A stretch of 64,000 bases of DNA from Adiantum capillus-veneris (lineage: Eukaryota > Streptophyta > Polypodiopsida > Polypodiales > Pteridaceae), in the NCBI GenBank assembly GCA_014529385.2, contig CM043942.1:34893469-34957468 (forward strand), written 5' to 3'. Each line of letters begins with the position of its first letter. Position 1 is the first letter of the stretch. The position numbers and the translations under genes were made by a program. This document shows, in pieces, positions 43,380 through 55,267 of the stretch. The notes below the pieces were generated by a model that did no database searches, was not told the DNA's origin, and saw nothing but the letters and a program-made list of their open reading frames with translations.

Positions 43380-43389
43380 AGCCCAAGAA

Positions 43390-43797
43390 GTGACATGTTC
43401 TTAGGAGGGAAGGTGATGAAAAGTCAAGCATTATTGGTATGCACGCAAATTGTTAGATTTTGTTACTTCAAGAAAATCTAGAAGGCGAGGAATTGTCGGG
43501 TGTTCGAGAATGCTCTCACAACAGCTAGCTTCACGGAGATTGTACAAGAAAGCATGGAAGTGATTGTCTCTGTTGATAAAAGGAAGGACTCAGACGAGAG
43601 GAATAGGGCCATCAGCGTTGTGTTGTCTGAAGTGGGATAACCAAGACATGGGTAGTCATTCGCCTCGTGATGGGGCCAGATAGTTTTTCAATGTATTGTG
43701 AGATCCCTCAAGGCTCAAGACAAGCTTGAGACTTTTTGTACATTTCTTTTGGAAGAATTCAATGCATCCACTCTCAATTGTGAGTTTGGCAAAAAAG
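43390..43797 (+). mobile_element. LINE 3'-end fragment
   Basis: The frame gives FLGGKVMKSQALLVCTQIVRF, then ARNCRVFENALTTASFTEIV and QESMEVIVSVDKRKDSDERN, colinear with the C-terminus of the LINE at 31050-31290. Then comes a 3' UTR, the tail hairpin ACTCTC-AATT-GTGAGT (43770-43785) and a short A run. TAG at 43479-43481 replaces the Trp of the relative (VWQTRN). It is a strongly 5'-truncated insertion, diverged from the other copies. Confidence 0.78.
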
Positions 43798-43949
43798 GGT
43801 AAGAGTGTGGGCCATAGCATTTCCCACATGCATATCAACTAGTAAAATGGTGCTGCCTCTGGCGGTAGCATGGTCCCTCTTACCCTGAAGCCCCTTGCTC
43901 TTGACAAATTTCATAAAAGTTGATCAAGAAAATTATTCTCTGTGTGTGT

Positions 43950-44050
43950 GTGTGTAACTCCTCACACCTGGAAAAGTGATAAGGATGATGCTACCTATTA
44001 CCAAGGTTGTAGGTTTGATCCGTTGGTGAGCACTTGAGACTATCAAGGCT
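43950..44050 (+). mobile_element. SINE-like repeat candidate
   Basis: GTGATAAGGATGATGC (A-box-like) and GGTTTGATCC at 44012-44021 (B-box-like) lie at tRNA spacing. Confidence 0.4.
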
Positions 44051-44059
44051 TGAGATTGC

Positions 44060-44466
44060 AATCAACCTTGAGCTCACAAAGAGCTTTGATGATTGGATGC
44101 CCTCATGCCACTCTCACCTATGGCCATATGTTTCTCTCATACCTAGAGGTGCATTGAGATTGTGCAAGCATTCCTGAAGGAAGTAAAGTGGCCAGGTTGT
44201 TGAAGTTTGCAATCAAAAAATTTAGACTCCATGCATTCCAAGGCCGCCTTAAGGGCATCGAAAGTCAATTGGTTGGATGGATAGCCTTCTCAGTTTGAAG
44301 CACCTAATGTAGGGTTCAATCATTACAAGAGGCTTTCATGCATTCAAATGCTATTCCAAATTCTCGAGAGGGAGCTACTAAGCTGAGGAATATTTATAGG
44401 CAAACGCCCACACTAGTTCCCTGTTGAGCTATGTCTGGCCCTTGGCCTCACATTACACCCCCTTTG
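44060..44466 (-). other. Possible Gypsy-2 3' LTR start and polypurine tract
   Basis: On the minus strand GCAAAGGGGGTG then TGTAATGTGAGG follows the pol gene, the place of a PPT and LTR start. A TATA-like CCTATAAATATTCC lies about 75 bases further (near 44390). A matching 5' LTR was not found, so the call is tentative. Confidence 0.4.
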
Positions 44467-47400
44467 CAAAAGCAGTTTCTTCCTCTAAAACAAAAGTGGG
44501 ACATTTCTTCTTAAGAACACTAATGTTTTCTCAAGTGGCACCTTCTTCAAGTATGTTGTTCCACTTAACTACTGCTAGTGAGACAAATGATGATGAGTAC
44601 GTAAATCATGATAGTCAAGAATGCACTTAGGTTCATGCAGATAGATGGGAGGTTCAATGAAATTTTCCAAAGCTTGGGGATCAATTACATTTTCGTCCCT
44701 ATGCAAGAGTTTACCTAAATGATTTACATGAAAAAATTGGATGAATGAGAGAGTGCATAAGTAAAGAAAGTTTATAGGCCATATCTTCAACTTCCTTGAG
44801 TATCTTGCTTGGACCACAATATTTACTAGATAACTTAGACATATGACCAATTTGTTGACTTTCTAAATGCTTTGACATGCCTAAGAATACCTCTTCACTG
44901 TTCATAAAAGTGACTTGCCACGTTTTGCATTATCATATGTCTTATATCTATTCTACGCTTGTCAAATATTTTGATAAGCAACTTTCAACATATCCATATG
45001 ATCTTGGTTAAAGCCCTTGACTTACTAAATTTTCTCAGTAGCCATCCCCACCATAGTTGGTGACTTATGTAATGGAAATTGATAAATATTTGTTTGTTGC
45101 AGCTAATAGGTGGCAAAAGCGTAAGTGAATTATGGACTATACAAAAGGATATGAGGTTTATGGTATGAGCAATGGTCATTTTCTGTTTAGGTGGATAGTT
45201 TGTAATCATTTTGAGCATTCAAAAAATTTGCGTGCAAGTATGCTCACTCTTGCATGAGGGGATATTGTACCCAGTGCTCTGTGTCTCTCTTCTCCCCTAC
45301 TCTTGCATGAGGGGATATTGTACCCAGTGCTTTGTGTCTCTCTTCTCCCCTACTCTCCTTCTTCATCTCTCCCATATTTGTGTAGGTGTAGCACTCTGCT
45401 TTAGGAGGTGCATATGCATGAAGCGATGATGCTCTATGTCCCTTGTAGATAATTTCCTTTATGGATTACGTGTGCTATGATCTTTATGGCATGCAATCTA
45501 GCTGGTTTGATCGTTTGTAGCATGCTACTTTGTACTTTTGCATTCCCTTTGTGCTTTTGCCCATAGCAACCTAGGTTGAAAACCATACATAAGTGTGAAA
45601 AGACTAAACCTAGTGGTAACATGCTTTGCAAAATTCCAAAATAGGGAGATAATCTTCCCAATCACATTGCTTCTTCCTAGCATATCCTCTAGCACTAGGT
45701 TAACTTGTTTAGTCTACCCATCCGTCTTTGGTGGATGATGTGCAGTACTAAGTTTGAGTTGTGTTCCCAATCATTTTAAAACAACCCTCTAGAAGTGACC
45801 AACCATTTAAAACAATCCCTCTAGAAGTGATCCGTATAATAGATATAGATTGTCAACAAATATCTTAGCTAACTCTTGATTTTTAATGTTGGACTTGGTT
45901 GGAATAAACTTACAAATTTTAGTCAACCTATTTACAATCATCCATACCTAGTTAACACATACTATGGTTGGTAGACCCACAATAAAATCCATAGAAATAC
46001 TTTCCCATTCACCATTGGGAGCCTCCAGAGGATGTAAGAGACTTCCCGCCTTTAGGTGCTCTACTTTATTAACTTGATAGTTTAGGCAATGCAAGACGTA
46101 GTCTTGAACATACCCATGTAATCCTGCCTTGTAAAATTGTTATCTTACGAGTGCATAAGTCTCCTTTGTGCCTAGGTTTCCAACACATTGATTGTCATGA
46201 CATTTATAAAGAATTTGGTACCGAATGTCTACATCCCTTGGTACACAAATTTACCTCTTTTGGAGTAGGTACACATCATCAATGGAAAAATTATCGTCCA
46301 TTTATCAATCAAAAGAGAAGAATACGGTGTGGAGGAAATAAACGCACTACCACCACATCATCTACTTAGAAGTGAAATGGAAATGTGAATGGTAAGTTAT
46401 ACTAAGTGACAATGAATTGCTGTGAAAGAGAAAGAGAGAAGAAGGGCGCACAGGGGAGAGGGGGGGGGGGGGGTTGAAATAAAATGTTTATTTGCATCTG
46501 CAAAAGGCCTTATGAGATTACAAGGTTACAATATCATGTTTAGTGAGAGAATTAATCAATGTGTGAGAGAAATTTACACCTTCTTCATATCATCCTATGC
46601 ATGGTACCCCCCCTATGGAAGGGGGGTAATTGTAAAAGAAGGCTTGATGTGATTGGTGTGACTTCTCTATTCTCTCACACACAGGCACTGAGTGAGGGTT
46701 ATGTTAGGATCCCTCTTTTTGACATGACTCCATACCTAGGAGTATACATCATCATGCTCATATTTATCCTTAACAAACTCTAAAAACTCATTTTTAAGTT
46801 CCATGAACACGAAAGAGTTGGTCTCATAAGAGCATTAACGACCGCATTGTATCATCCTTTACAATATCAAAGCTTTGTGTAATACTCATAAAGAATTTTA
46901 GCCCACCTAGCCTTTCAAACCTTCAAATAGATTGTTGTAAAAACCATTTTATACTTTCATGGTCAAACACTATTTCAAATTGAGCAGCATACAAATATTT
47001 TCACCACTTTTTCAAAGTGTACACTATTGCTTATAGCTTTCTTTCATAAGTTGACTAATGTTGTTGTGTAGAATCAAGTTTCTCACTTTCAAAAGCAATT
47101 AACCTTTCCTCTTTGAGAAGAACTACTCCAATAGCTCGATTGTTGGCATATGTTTCAAGAACAAAAGGTCTCATTGGATCCACAATAGCTAAGATGGGTG
47201 CAATAGCTAAAGCAACTTTAAGTTCATCAAAATTATGGTGTTGAAATTCTCCCTAGTGAAATTTGTTGCCCTTGCTTACAATCGGTTCTCGTCATAGGAA
47301 CAACAATTCTTGCATTTTTTTTTTAAAACCTGCGATAAAAACATAAAAATCCTAAGATAAATTGGAGATCTCCAATTTTTTTAAGAGAAGGCCATTTATG

Positions 47401-48699
47401 GATGGTTTCCACTTTGGATTGATCCATATGAGGGCATGTACCAAAAATTATATGCCCTAATATGAGGATTTTGGTCTTAAAAAAATCACACTTGGATTTG
47501 TTAGCATATAATTAATGTCACGTAAGAAGGTCAAATACATGCTTTAGATGTTGTAAGTGCCCTTTCTCATATACAAAGATGTCATCGAGAAAAACAATGA
47601 CAAACATGCCCAAATATGGTTTCAAAACACTATTTATGGTGGGTGTCATGAAAATCGCACATTGGTTAAACCAAGAGGCATGACCAAAAACTTATAATGT
47701 CTAGACCTTGTTCGGATGCAATTTTAGGTATATCATCAAGTTAACCCTGAACACATATCTATCTTAATAAAAATATGAGTATATGTGAGTTTATCAAACA
47801 ACTTATGTAGCCTTGTCAAGGGATACTTGTTCGTAATAGTAACTAAGTTAAGACCACAATAATCTAAGCACATGCACTGGTGAGGGAGGTACATCTTTTT
47901 CCCCCAACAATAGCACGTGCGTACCATTGGATTCAAACATAAGATTGTTATGCTCATTCCTACAATGTAATCATGATCCTAACTCATGAAACCACGTAAT
48001 GTTGATTCTAACTCATAGCTTAACACCACATCTCTCTATCCATGTTTATAACTTGCATACCTAAGTATTATGATACCCTTGGATCTCAAGACACCTTTTA
48101 CTTGTGTATCTCACACTTCTGCATCATGGCCGTTTACCATAGCTACCTTGTAGCGATGGGAACTAGGCATTTCAGGCAGATTGAGACGTTTCACTAACAT
48201 TTAGTTATTGAAATAGTGACAGGCTCCACCACCTACCAGGATTCTCACCTTGTGACCTTAGATATAGTGCATTCTCACAAGCTCATGTGGGCCAAATGCC
48301 AATTTCTATATAGAGACGTGATACAACACCCATGAACTGCTTTGATATGTGTTACATCCACATTGGATTAGGAGAAGAGGATTCTAGGGGGAGCAATTGC
48401 ACCACGTGCACCATTTTTTCCTTACCTTGGACAATAGATTTTTTCCTTACCTTGGACAACATATTTTCCCTTGGGATAATCGTTTTTGCCATGCCCACTC
48501 CCCATGCAAGAAAAACATAGCTTCTCTTTCTTTGGTTTTTCAAATTCCTCAATTCAAAGATGGCCTCTTGCTTCTTGGGTGCATTAGATGAGGCTACCAC
48601 AAATTCCTCAGTTGAGTGGCTTCTTGGCCCCTTTTGGGATTCTTGAACGTATCAGATGAGGCTACCACAAATTTTCTTTTACTATGTGCTTGGTGATTA
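44467..48699 (-). pseudogene. Gypsy-2 pol (protease, RT, RNase H, integrase), decayed
   Basis: Minus-strand order: knuckle CFSCMGSGHGKNDY near 48500 (last Cys is Tyr); protease ILVGGGACHYFNN near 48230, where the family has D-G/S-G, so the catalytic Asp is Gly; RT with CLDYCGLN, TNKYPLTRLHKLFDKL and IKIDMCSGLT (47900-47740), then a damaged FLVMPLGLTN; RNase H with RPFVLETYAN and STYERKL-type pieces (about 47160-47040); integrase with the WESISMDFIVGLP core (near 46000) and a C-terminal SKLSSKYCGPSKILKEV...HPIF block (44820-44700). Very many stops and frame changes make it a fossil. The gag part of the same element lies beyond the insertion, at 53640-54262. Confidence 0.82.
45247..45352. repeat. 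53-bp tandem duplication
   Basis: Two copies start TCTTGCATGAGGGGATATTG, with one difference. Confidence 0.9.
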
Positions 48700-48704
48700 C
48701 CATG

Positions 48705-48994
48705 TGTTAACCCTCACGCACATTCCTATCACCTACAACGGGCGCTGTATTATTTATTTAGTAGAGTCAGGTATCGAGCTTGTCGATCCAATAGGAAAAG
48801 GGTAAGAGTGATCGCCGATGAGAGGCGCACTCTAAATGGAATATTCAAGGGATTAGTTCACTAAGCATGGGCGCCCAAGTGTGAATGGGGCGAGCTCATA
48901 TAAAAGTCAACTAGACCTAAAATTCACTCATTCTCTCATTTGTGCAATTGAAGAGTGCTCTTGCTCCATCTCCATCTTCTTCTTCATCATCTCC

Positions 48995-49071
<77 letters not shown>

Positions 49072-49330
49072 CGTGAGAGAGAGAGAGAGAGTGCGATCAA
49101 GCATTGCGGCGGCACGACGGCGGTGAGGCGGTTGAGCATGGCGTAGCAACGTCTCCCTCTTCTTTGCGACGAGAAATCCTCCACGATAGCAAGCGTAGAG
49201 CGGTGAGTGACACACCATCGTCTTCTTTGAGCTTACTAGTTTAGGCTAGTTGCGTGCTTGGAGCCATCTGTGGCTCGCACACAGTGTATTGGCAAGTTTC
49301 TTGCATTGACACGTGCGACATACACGCACA
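48705..49330 (+). repeat. Gag-only element 5' LTR
   Basis: 626 bases, with a TATA box TATAAAAG at 48899-48906 and a (GT)n(GA)n run at 48996-49092. Confidence 0.9.
48899..48906 (+). promoter_or_regulatory. LTR TATA box
   Basis: TATAAAAG, repeated in the 3' LTR at 53221-53228. Confidence 0.6.
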
Positions 49331-49334
49331 TTTT

Positions 49335-49352
49335 TGGGGCCGCTGCCAGGGA
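49335..49352 (+). other. Gag-only element primer-binding site
   Basis: TGGGGCCGCTGCCAGGGA lies four bases after the LTR. It resembles the TGGCGCC-type PBS used by Athila/Tat-like gypsy elements, with a few changes. Confidence 0.6.
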
Positions 49353-50190
49353 AATGCCATACACTAAGCTTGAGTGGCACTCTGTGCTTCTTTGCGGTGC
49401 AATTTCAATTGTAGGAAAGGTAGGGGAGGAAGGTGTGTGTGTTGAGAAGAAGGATTTTGTTTTGCTACTGTGTATTTCTTTGTTAATGAGGTTTTGAAAG
49501 GTACTGTGTTTTCTCTGTGATAAGGTGTTAGTATTAAGGTTGTTAGTTCTGTGTAATGTAAAGTACAGTAAGTAGGAAGTAGATCTGTTAGAGCTAATGA
49601 AGTGTAATAGTGTGTAACAGTAGGTGTATTAGTTGTAAGTAGGTAGGTAGAGTGTGTGTGTGCTCGTGCGCAGGCCGTGGCGACCTTATCCCCAAAAAAT
49701 TAAAAAAATTAAAAATAAAGGTAGGACCGGAATCGGGAATATCTCCCAGACCCAAGCCCAGGTTGACGCTCAGGCTCAGGCCTCAGTCACCCTTTAAAAT
49801 TATGTATTTTAGCTTCACACGTAGCTAAAAATTGATTTTTTTGAGAACCAACGGAGCTTGAGGTGACCGAACGTTGTGACGTAAAGCACACCGCGACCCT
49901 TTAAGTGATACGCTCATTTTGAGCTATCACACACTTTAATCAAAAAAACGATCATAAAAAAACATAAAAAAACGAGTAAAACGGACTCCTAAAAAAGTAA
50001 GCGGTTAACCTTCGAGGTTATTTGCCGACGCTTGTAGGGTGCTAAAGGCACATTCATCTGCGCTCTAGTTATATGCTAGAGACGGAGCAACTAGAGAGAA
50101 TTTTGACTTACGTGAGTTCTCAATATCCACTTAGGTTCCGAGCCCTCGACGAGGACCCAAGGTAGTACAAACCAAGATCCAAACATAGCG
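49353..50190 (+). other. Non-coding leader of the gag-only element
   Basis: No supported frame. A-rich and C/T-rich segments lie between PBS and gag. Confidence 0.5.
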
Positions 50191-53139
50191 GCTAGTGACT
50201 CTTCCTCTGACTATGACGTCATGGAAGGTTTCCCAATGCCTAATCCCGATAGCTCAAGCCAAGACATGCATGCTATGGCCCGCAGTTCGGGCCGAGCGTG
50301 CTTAGCCGCTTGAAGGAAACCTTTAGTAGAGCCACTCGCTCCGAACATGGAGCTAATGATGTAAATGAGGGGGGTGGGGAAGTAAATTCTCCATTCATGA
50401 ACAACGTAGACCCTATGCCCTTAGAGAATGTGCACGTGAATAATCCATTCACTGCACCCCCTGACTCTTCAGAACTATTCTCCTCTGAGGTTATATTACC
50501 TAATGGTAGAAGCCTTGCCGAAGTGCAAGAGGTTGAGCGATATATCATTGCGTCTAGGGAAAAGGAAGTCGAGAGCTTACGCAAGGCGGAGCAACGAAGA
50601 GAGTTAAAAGCGAAAGCCCCTATGTCAATATCCTTGCTAAGAGAGCAATCGAGTGCTCCTAACTTAGCAACCGCTAGGAGTCAACCCCTAGAAAGCAACA
50701 TTACATCTAGCGCAAAGGACACCCCTAGCACCTCAATCCTAGATGGAGTGTTCTTAAATGAGAACTGGGAGTACGAACTACAAACGGAAACTCTAACCGA
50801 CTTATACACAGGGCACACCTATCACGTGGGTTGGTTAGATGTCCTACAATCCACAATGGGTGCTACTAGTGTGGAGGATCAACAACAAAGAGTTTGTGAG
50901 GTCATCCATAGGGTCAGTGAGTTGGAGAGACAGAACAAGGGGATCAACATGCCTTCAACGGGTCTCATGAGATTCTTGGATACAGGAAAGGCTAAACAAC
51001 CGACCTTATCGCAAATGGAGACTCCCTTGGTAAGTTCGATGGATCCTCCATATATAAGTTTCGCCAGGGGTCTTAGTGCAATCTGAGACCACAAGTGATA
51101 GCTTTACCTTTCCAAGTCTAGCTCATCTTTCCCTTGATGACACCACAGCTACTATGCCTACCCCAATGATGGGCATGCCAAGAAACATGCCATCGACCTC
51201 ATTTGATTATAAAGCACTACTACATGGTAGCTCAATGCCTGCAACAATACCTACAAGTGTGTACCAATTGTATACACCCATGGGTCCTCGTACTCATGTA
51301 GTCCTTACCCCTCCCATTGTTTCAACAATCTATGCTCCACAACCACAACACCCAAGCTCTTATTTCCATGGGACCATACCGGCTAGCATTAGCATGTCAC
51401 ATCCGACGTCTGCTATGCCTAGGGCCACACATATGAACTTTGGGCCACCACATGGCACAACATCGTACCCAAAGTGGAATCCAAGGGCTTCCTATGCGCC
51501 AAGCCCAATGCCAATACCTACTCCACATGTAGTCTCTGGAGCACCTTCACCCACGGTGCCTGCTCACTTAGGTGACTTGGCAACATTTGCTCAAGCTATC
51601 GGTCGATCTATTGCTAAGAATATGTGTAACATGCTTGATAGAGAACTTAGAAGTAAGGCAGTACAAATAGCCAAGCTCACACAAAAATTTAGTGGGAACG
51701 GGGATGTGAGAAAGCATATCGAAGTGTTTGAACAAATATGCGATTCTCTAGGAGTACACAATGACCTGCATAAGAGTAATACTTTAAGCCTAACCTTAAG
51801 TGGAAAGGCAGGGGATTGGTATAGAACCCTAAGGGTGGAAGAAAAAACGATTTACCCTACTCTTAGGAGATTGTTCTTGAAAGAATACATACTAGAGGGA
51901 GTGCTTTGGGGTGTAGCCTCTCAGCTCCAGAAAGCCCAACGAGAGGAAGGAGAGTCGGTGAGAGACTTTATTAGTCACTTGAAGCATTTGAATTCTCGTT
52001 GTAATCCAAATGAGCGCTTCAATAATAATCAATTGCTTGATAGATTCATTAGGGGATTACGACATGAGGATATCTACAATGGCCTAGTCATTAGAGGTAT
52101 CACCACTTGGAAAGCACTCACCACCAATGTGATCCAATTGGAAGATAATTGAATGATTCAAGGAGAAAGAGTGTCCGTTGAGCCTAAATCTATTAGTTCG
52201 CAAGCATCAGCGCATCAGCCAATGACCCTAAAGCCTATTGCTAAGGAGCCAAAGATATCTGAGATGACTTTAGCATATCTCACCAAGGCTATTCAAGAGA
52301 GTCTTAGAGACAATCGTGCTCCGCAAAACAATCATATGTATCCAAGAAGGGAGTGACAATGGTGCTCAATATGCTATGGACCGCATAATACCAGTGAATG
52401 CCCTACTTTTAGAGTAAAATTCAATGGGAACTGCAATGCCTGTGGGAGGTATGGTCAGCAAGCTAAGGATTGCATAGTATTTAAGCGCGTGATGGCCAAT
52501 AGACCAACCTTAGCATGGACAGACACACCTTGAGTGCCTGCATTGCTGCCGGCCCCACCTCTTGAACAAACAACACAACACATGGTCCCTAGGGCCCAAA
52601 ATGTTGTTCAAACAACACCCTTACCACCTCCAGTGCTAGGACCGCAACCACCACATCCTAGAATCACTTCTATGAATCAAGTGGGTTGTGAGTCATCTAT
52701 TGCTTGTTTGGAAGGCTGCAATCTGGACCCTAATATTGCCTATGGGATGGATGTGCTTGAAGAAAGTCCACAATACTACATGGAGGACTATTGGGGACAA
52801 GCCAAACCTGTATATCAAGTAGCTGCTCTTGCGGCAAGAGGCCAAAATATTAATTACACTGCTAAGAGACCACCTCTTCAATGCTATGAGTGTGGAGGTC
52901 CACATAGTGTAGCCGAGTGTCCTATTAGGCTACAAAATAACGCCACACTAATGCAAACCAATCAAGCGAGCACGTCTACAATGCCTATACTCATGTGCAA
53001 TCGATGTGGCATAGATCATTTGATTGCCCAATGTCCAAATAATCCAAATGCACCGAAGATTACGCCATTAAACTTGATTGAGATTACCAAGGATCCATCA
53101 CAAAGTACACCTGTGGTACCAGTAAACGTTCTCACATGA
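50191..53139 (+). pseudogene. Gypsy-type gag with four CCHC-like knuckles
   Basis: The frame starts with a Ser/Asp-rich piece (SDSSSDYDVMEGFPM, 50191 on), shifts near 50285, runs 50298-51086 (LPNGRSLAEVQEVERYI), shifts again near 51060, then stays in one frame to TGA 53137. TGA codons interrupt it at 52150, 52354 and 52531. The capsid lies at about 51590-52150: IAKLTQKFSGNGDVRKHIEV, LSLTLSGKAGDWYRTL, LRRLFLKEY, RDFISHLKHLNSRCNP, LLDRFIRGLRHEDI. Knuckles are CSICYGPHNTSEC, CNACGRYGQQAKDC (His replaced by Gln), CYECGGPHSVAEC and CNRCGIDHLIAQC. Three of the four have spacing CX2CX3HX4C, one residue shorter than usual. The middle is Pro/Met-rich. Each premature TGA could be a CGA (Arg) change. 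It forms the particle shell and binds RNA. Confidence 0.82.
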
Positions 53140-53218
53140 TCGATGCTCCAAAAACAAAATTATATTCTTGAGGAAAGAGACACGGCATCAATTGCCCAAT
53201 GTCAAAAAAAGAATAAAA

Positions 53219-53334
53219 CATATAAAAGTCAACTAAACCTAAAATTCACTCATTCTCTCATTTGTGCAATTGAAGAGTGCTCTTGCTCCATCTCTATCTT
53301 CTTCTTCTTCATCTCCTTGTGTGTGTGTGTATTC

Positions 53335-53398
<64 letters not shown>

Positions 53399-53634
53399 AT
53401 TGTGGCGGCACGACGACGACGAGGCGGTGAGGCGGTTGAGCACGGCGTAGCGACGTTTCCCTCTTCTTTGCGGTGAGGAATCCTCCACGACACCAAGCGT
53501 AGAGCGATGAGTGACACACCATCATCTTCTTTGAGCTTACTAGTTTAGGCTAGTTGCATGCTTGGAGCCATCTGTGGCTCGCACACAGTGTATTGGCAAG
53601 TTCCTTGCATTGACAAGTGCGACATACGCGCACA
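53219..53634 (+). repeat. Gag-only element 3' LTR, lacking most of U3
   Basis: Matches the 5' LTR only from about 48897. The first ~190 bases (U3) are absent. (GA)n at 53337-53398 replaces the (GT)n-rich tract of the 5' copy. Confidence 0.85.
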
Positions 53635-53639
53635 CCATG

Positions 53640-54262
53640 AGATTCACATGCATACAAGTATCATGCATATGTACGTTATGCAATGATTTATCATCACAAT
53701 CATCATGAATCTTGCACAATAGCTTCCTCAAGTATTTTGGGATCGTGGGTTTTAATATGCTTCTAAAGTTCAAGAGTTAATCCCTCGTACCTACTAGAAG
53801 TCATCAAAACCCTCTAGCTTGAGGATAATATCTCTTAATGTGAGATATGTTCAAGCAATGTCTGATGCTGCCACATAGAACACTTATCCCATGTCCAATT
53901 TCTATCCTTCTCCTTAGAAGGAAGAAATTCTTTTCCAAACACATTCTAAAAAAAACCCATGTGCCTGGTATGATGACCTTCTCCGTGAGCAACATCCACC
54001 ATTTATAGACTTTTCCTTCTGATGTTAACCTAGTTTGCACTACCTTGACCGCATCTAGAGTCTGACAAAGCTAGTGAATACCATCCCATTTACTAAGGAA
54101 GATACTTAACTTATTTCTTTTGCATTCTTTCTCGTTTCCTTGAAAGACTGGTGATTTTGTGTTTTTCAATAGCTCATCCCCCTCTTTTTGAGTGAGAATT
54201 TGCAACGGGTTCGGATCAGACATGCCACGAATCGAATTTTCAGCATAGTGCATATCAGCCAA
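53640..54262 (-). pseudogene. Gypsy-2 gag
   Basis: On the minus strand: SPVFQGNEKECKRNKLSIFL, KWDGIH, TRLTSEGKVYKWWMLLTEKV, IIPGTWVFFRMCLEKNFF and the later NFRSILKPTIPKYLRKL. These follow the order of gypsy gag: an FxG start, a G-AYxWW-like motif, W--F---F-EKYF, then LRP-I. Frame changes and stops are present. It is separated from its pol (44467-48699) by the 4.9-kb insertion, with the CCATG duplication at the junction. Confidence 0.72.
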
Positions 54263-54268
54263 GCTCCA

Positions 54269-54368
<100 letters not shown>

Positions 54369-54602
54369 GACGCGTAGAGTTCTTGGATGAGAGCGCTTCA
54401 TAAACGAAAAGGAGTGCTAGCCTGCGTGAATCCAATGAGAGCAACTCTTGAAAATTGGTGCATGTTGTCTGCAACCTCGTGTGTGGGTTGAATAGAGGGT
54501 ATGAAACTGAACTGAGCCAAAACATAATCCACTGTGCTAGCTCCATGTCTGAGGAAAGCAAGTGAAAGCCCAAAAATGCAAACGAATTTGAGGCCAATTT
54601 TA

Positions 54603-54614
54603 GCTTTGATACCA
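54603..54614 (-). other. Gypsy-2 primer-binding site
   Basis: TGGTATCAAAGC on the minus strand, directly after a possible LTR end CTCTCA. Confidence 0.65.
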
Positions 54615-54615
54615 A

Positions 54616-55250
54616 TGAGAGGCTCAAGGATAGGGAACTAGATGCTCCTCCAAGCCGTCCCTAACATCATAAGAGAGTTGAGACATTGACGTGGAAAAAC
54701 CAATTCATGACCATATCATTAGTCAATGGCTGTGGTGGTTGCCACTGTATGCGAGGTGTGGGGTATTCACAAAAGCACAAGTCCTTGATGAGCTTTTGTC
54801 GGGAACGACTTCTTGGAACACATTCATTGTATGGGTATGTTGGCAATGACAAGCATATTACAAAGTAGAGATTGTCATCATGCCACAAGTACTTGTACTC
54901 CTTCCAATTATTAAACAATACATCATCAACTCTTTTCTCTCTCTCTCTCTCTCTCTCTTTGAATTTTAGAAACGGTAGCACAATGCACTTCCTGTGCACT
55001 ACTAGTTTTTTGGACAATATGGAATCTGGATGATGAAGCTAGTGCTAGTATCATAATACCAACACACACACACAGGTATACAAGTGGTGGACAATTAGGG
55101 AAACATGAGATGGGGCCATGGGGCCATAGAACTAGAATTATTGACAACAACAAACCTTTTGATGGTGTGGGGCATAGACGGAAGTACTTGGATAAATTGG
55201 CCTAATTCTGTGCTCACTCGTAAACAGAGAGAGAGAGAGAGAGCACGAGA
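54616..55250. other. No gene; possible Gypsy-2 5' LTR remnant and upstream of Nudix gene
   Basis: An LTR should lie here but I find no second copy to fix its limits. Short (TC)n at 54937-54958 and (GA)n at 55227-55244. Confidence 0.4.
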
Positions 55251-55260
55251 GCTAGGGTTG

Positions 55261-55267
55261 TATATAG
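55261..55267 (+). promoter_or_regulatory. Candidate TATA box of the Nudix gene
   Basis: TATATAG in GGGTTGTATATAGCACGC, about 360 bases before the ATG, preceded by a (GA)n run. A long or intron-containing 5' UTR would be needed. Confidence 0.4.

Larger units (their letters stand above)
48705..53634 (+). mobile_element. Gag-only gypsy-type LTR element inserted in Gypsy-2
   Basis: CCATG at 48700-48704 and 53635-53639 is a perfect 5-base target duplication. The 5' LTR (48705-49330) starts TGTTAACC and ends CGCACA; the 3' LTR (53219-53634) ends the same way. The internal 3.9 kb holds a PBS and one gag frame, with no protease, RT or integrase, so it is non-autonomous. It separates Gypsy-2 gag from pol. 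Confidence 0.92.
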
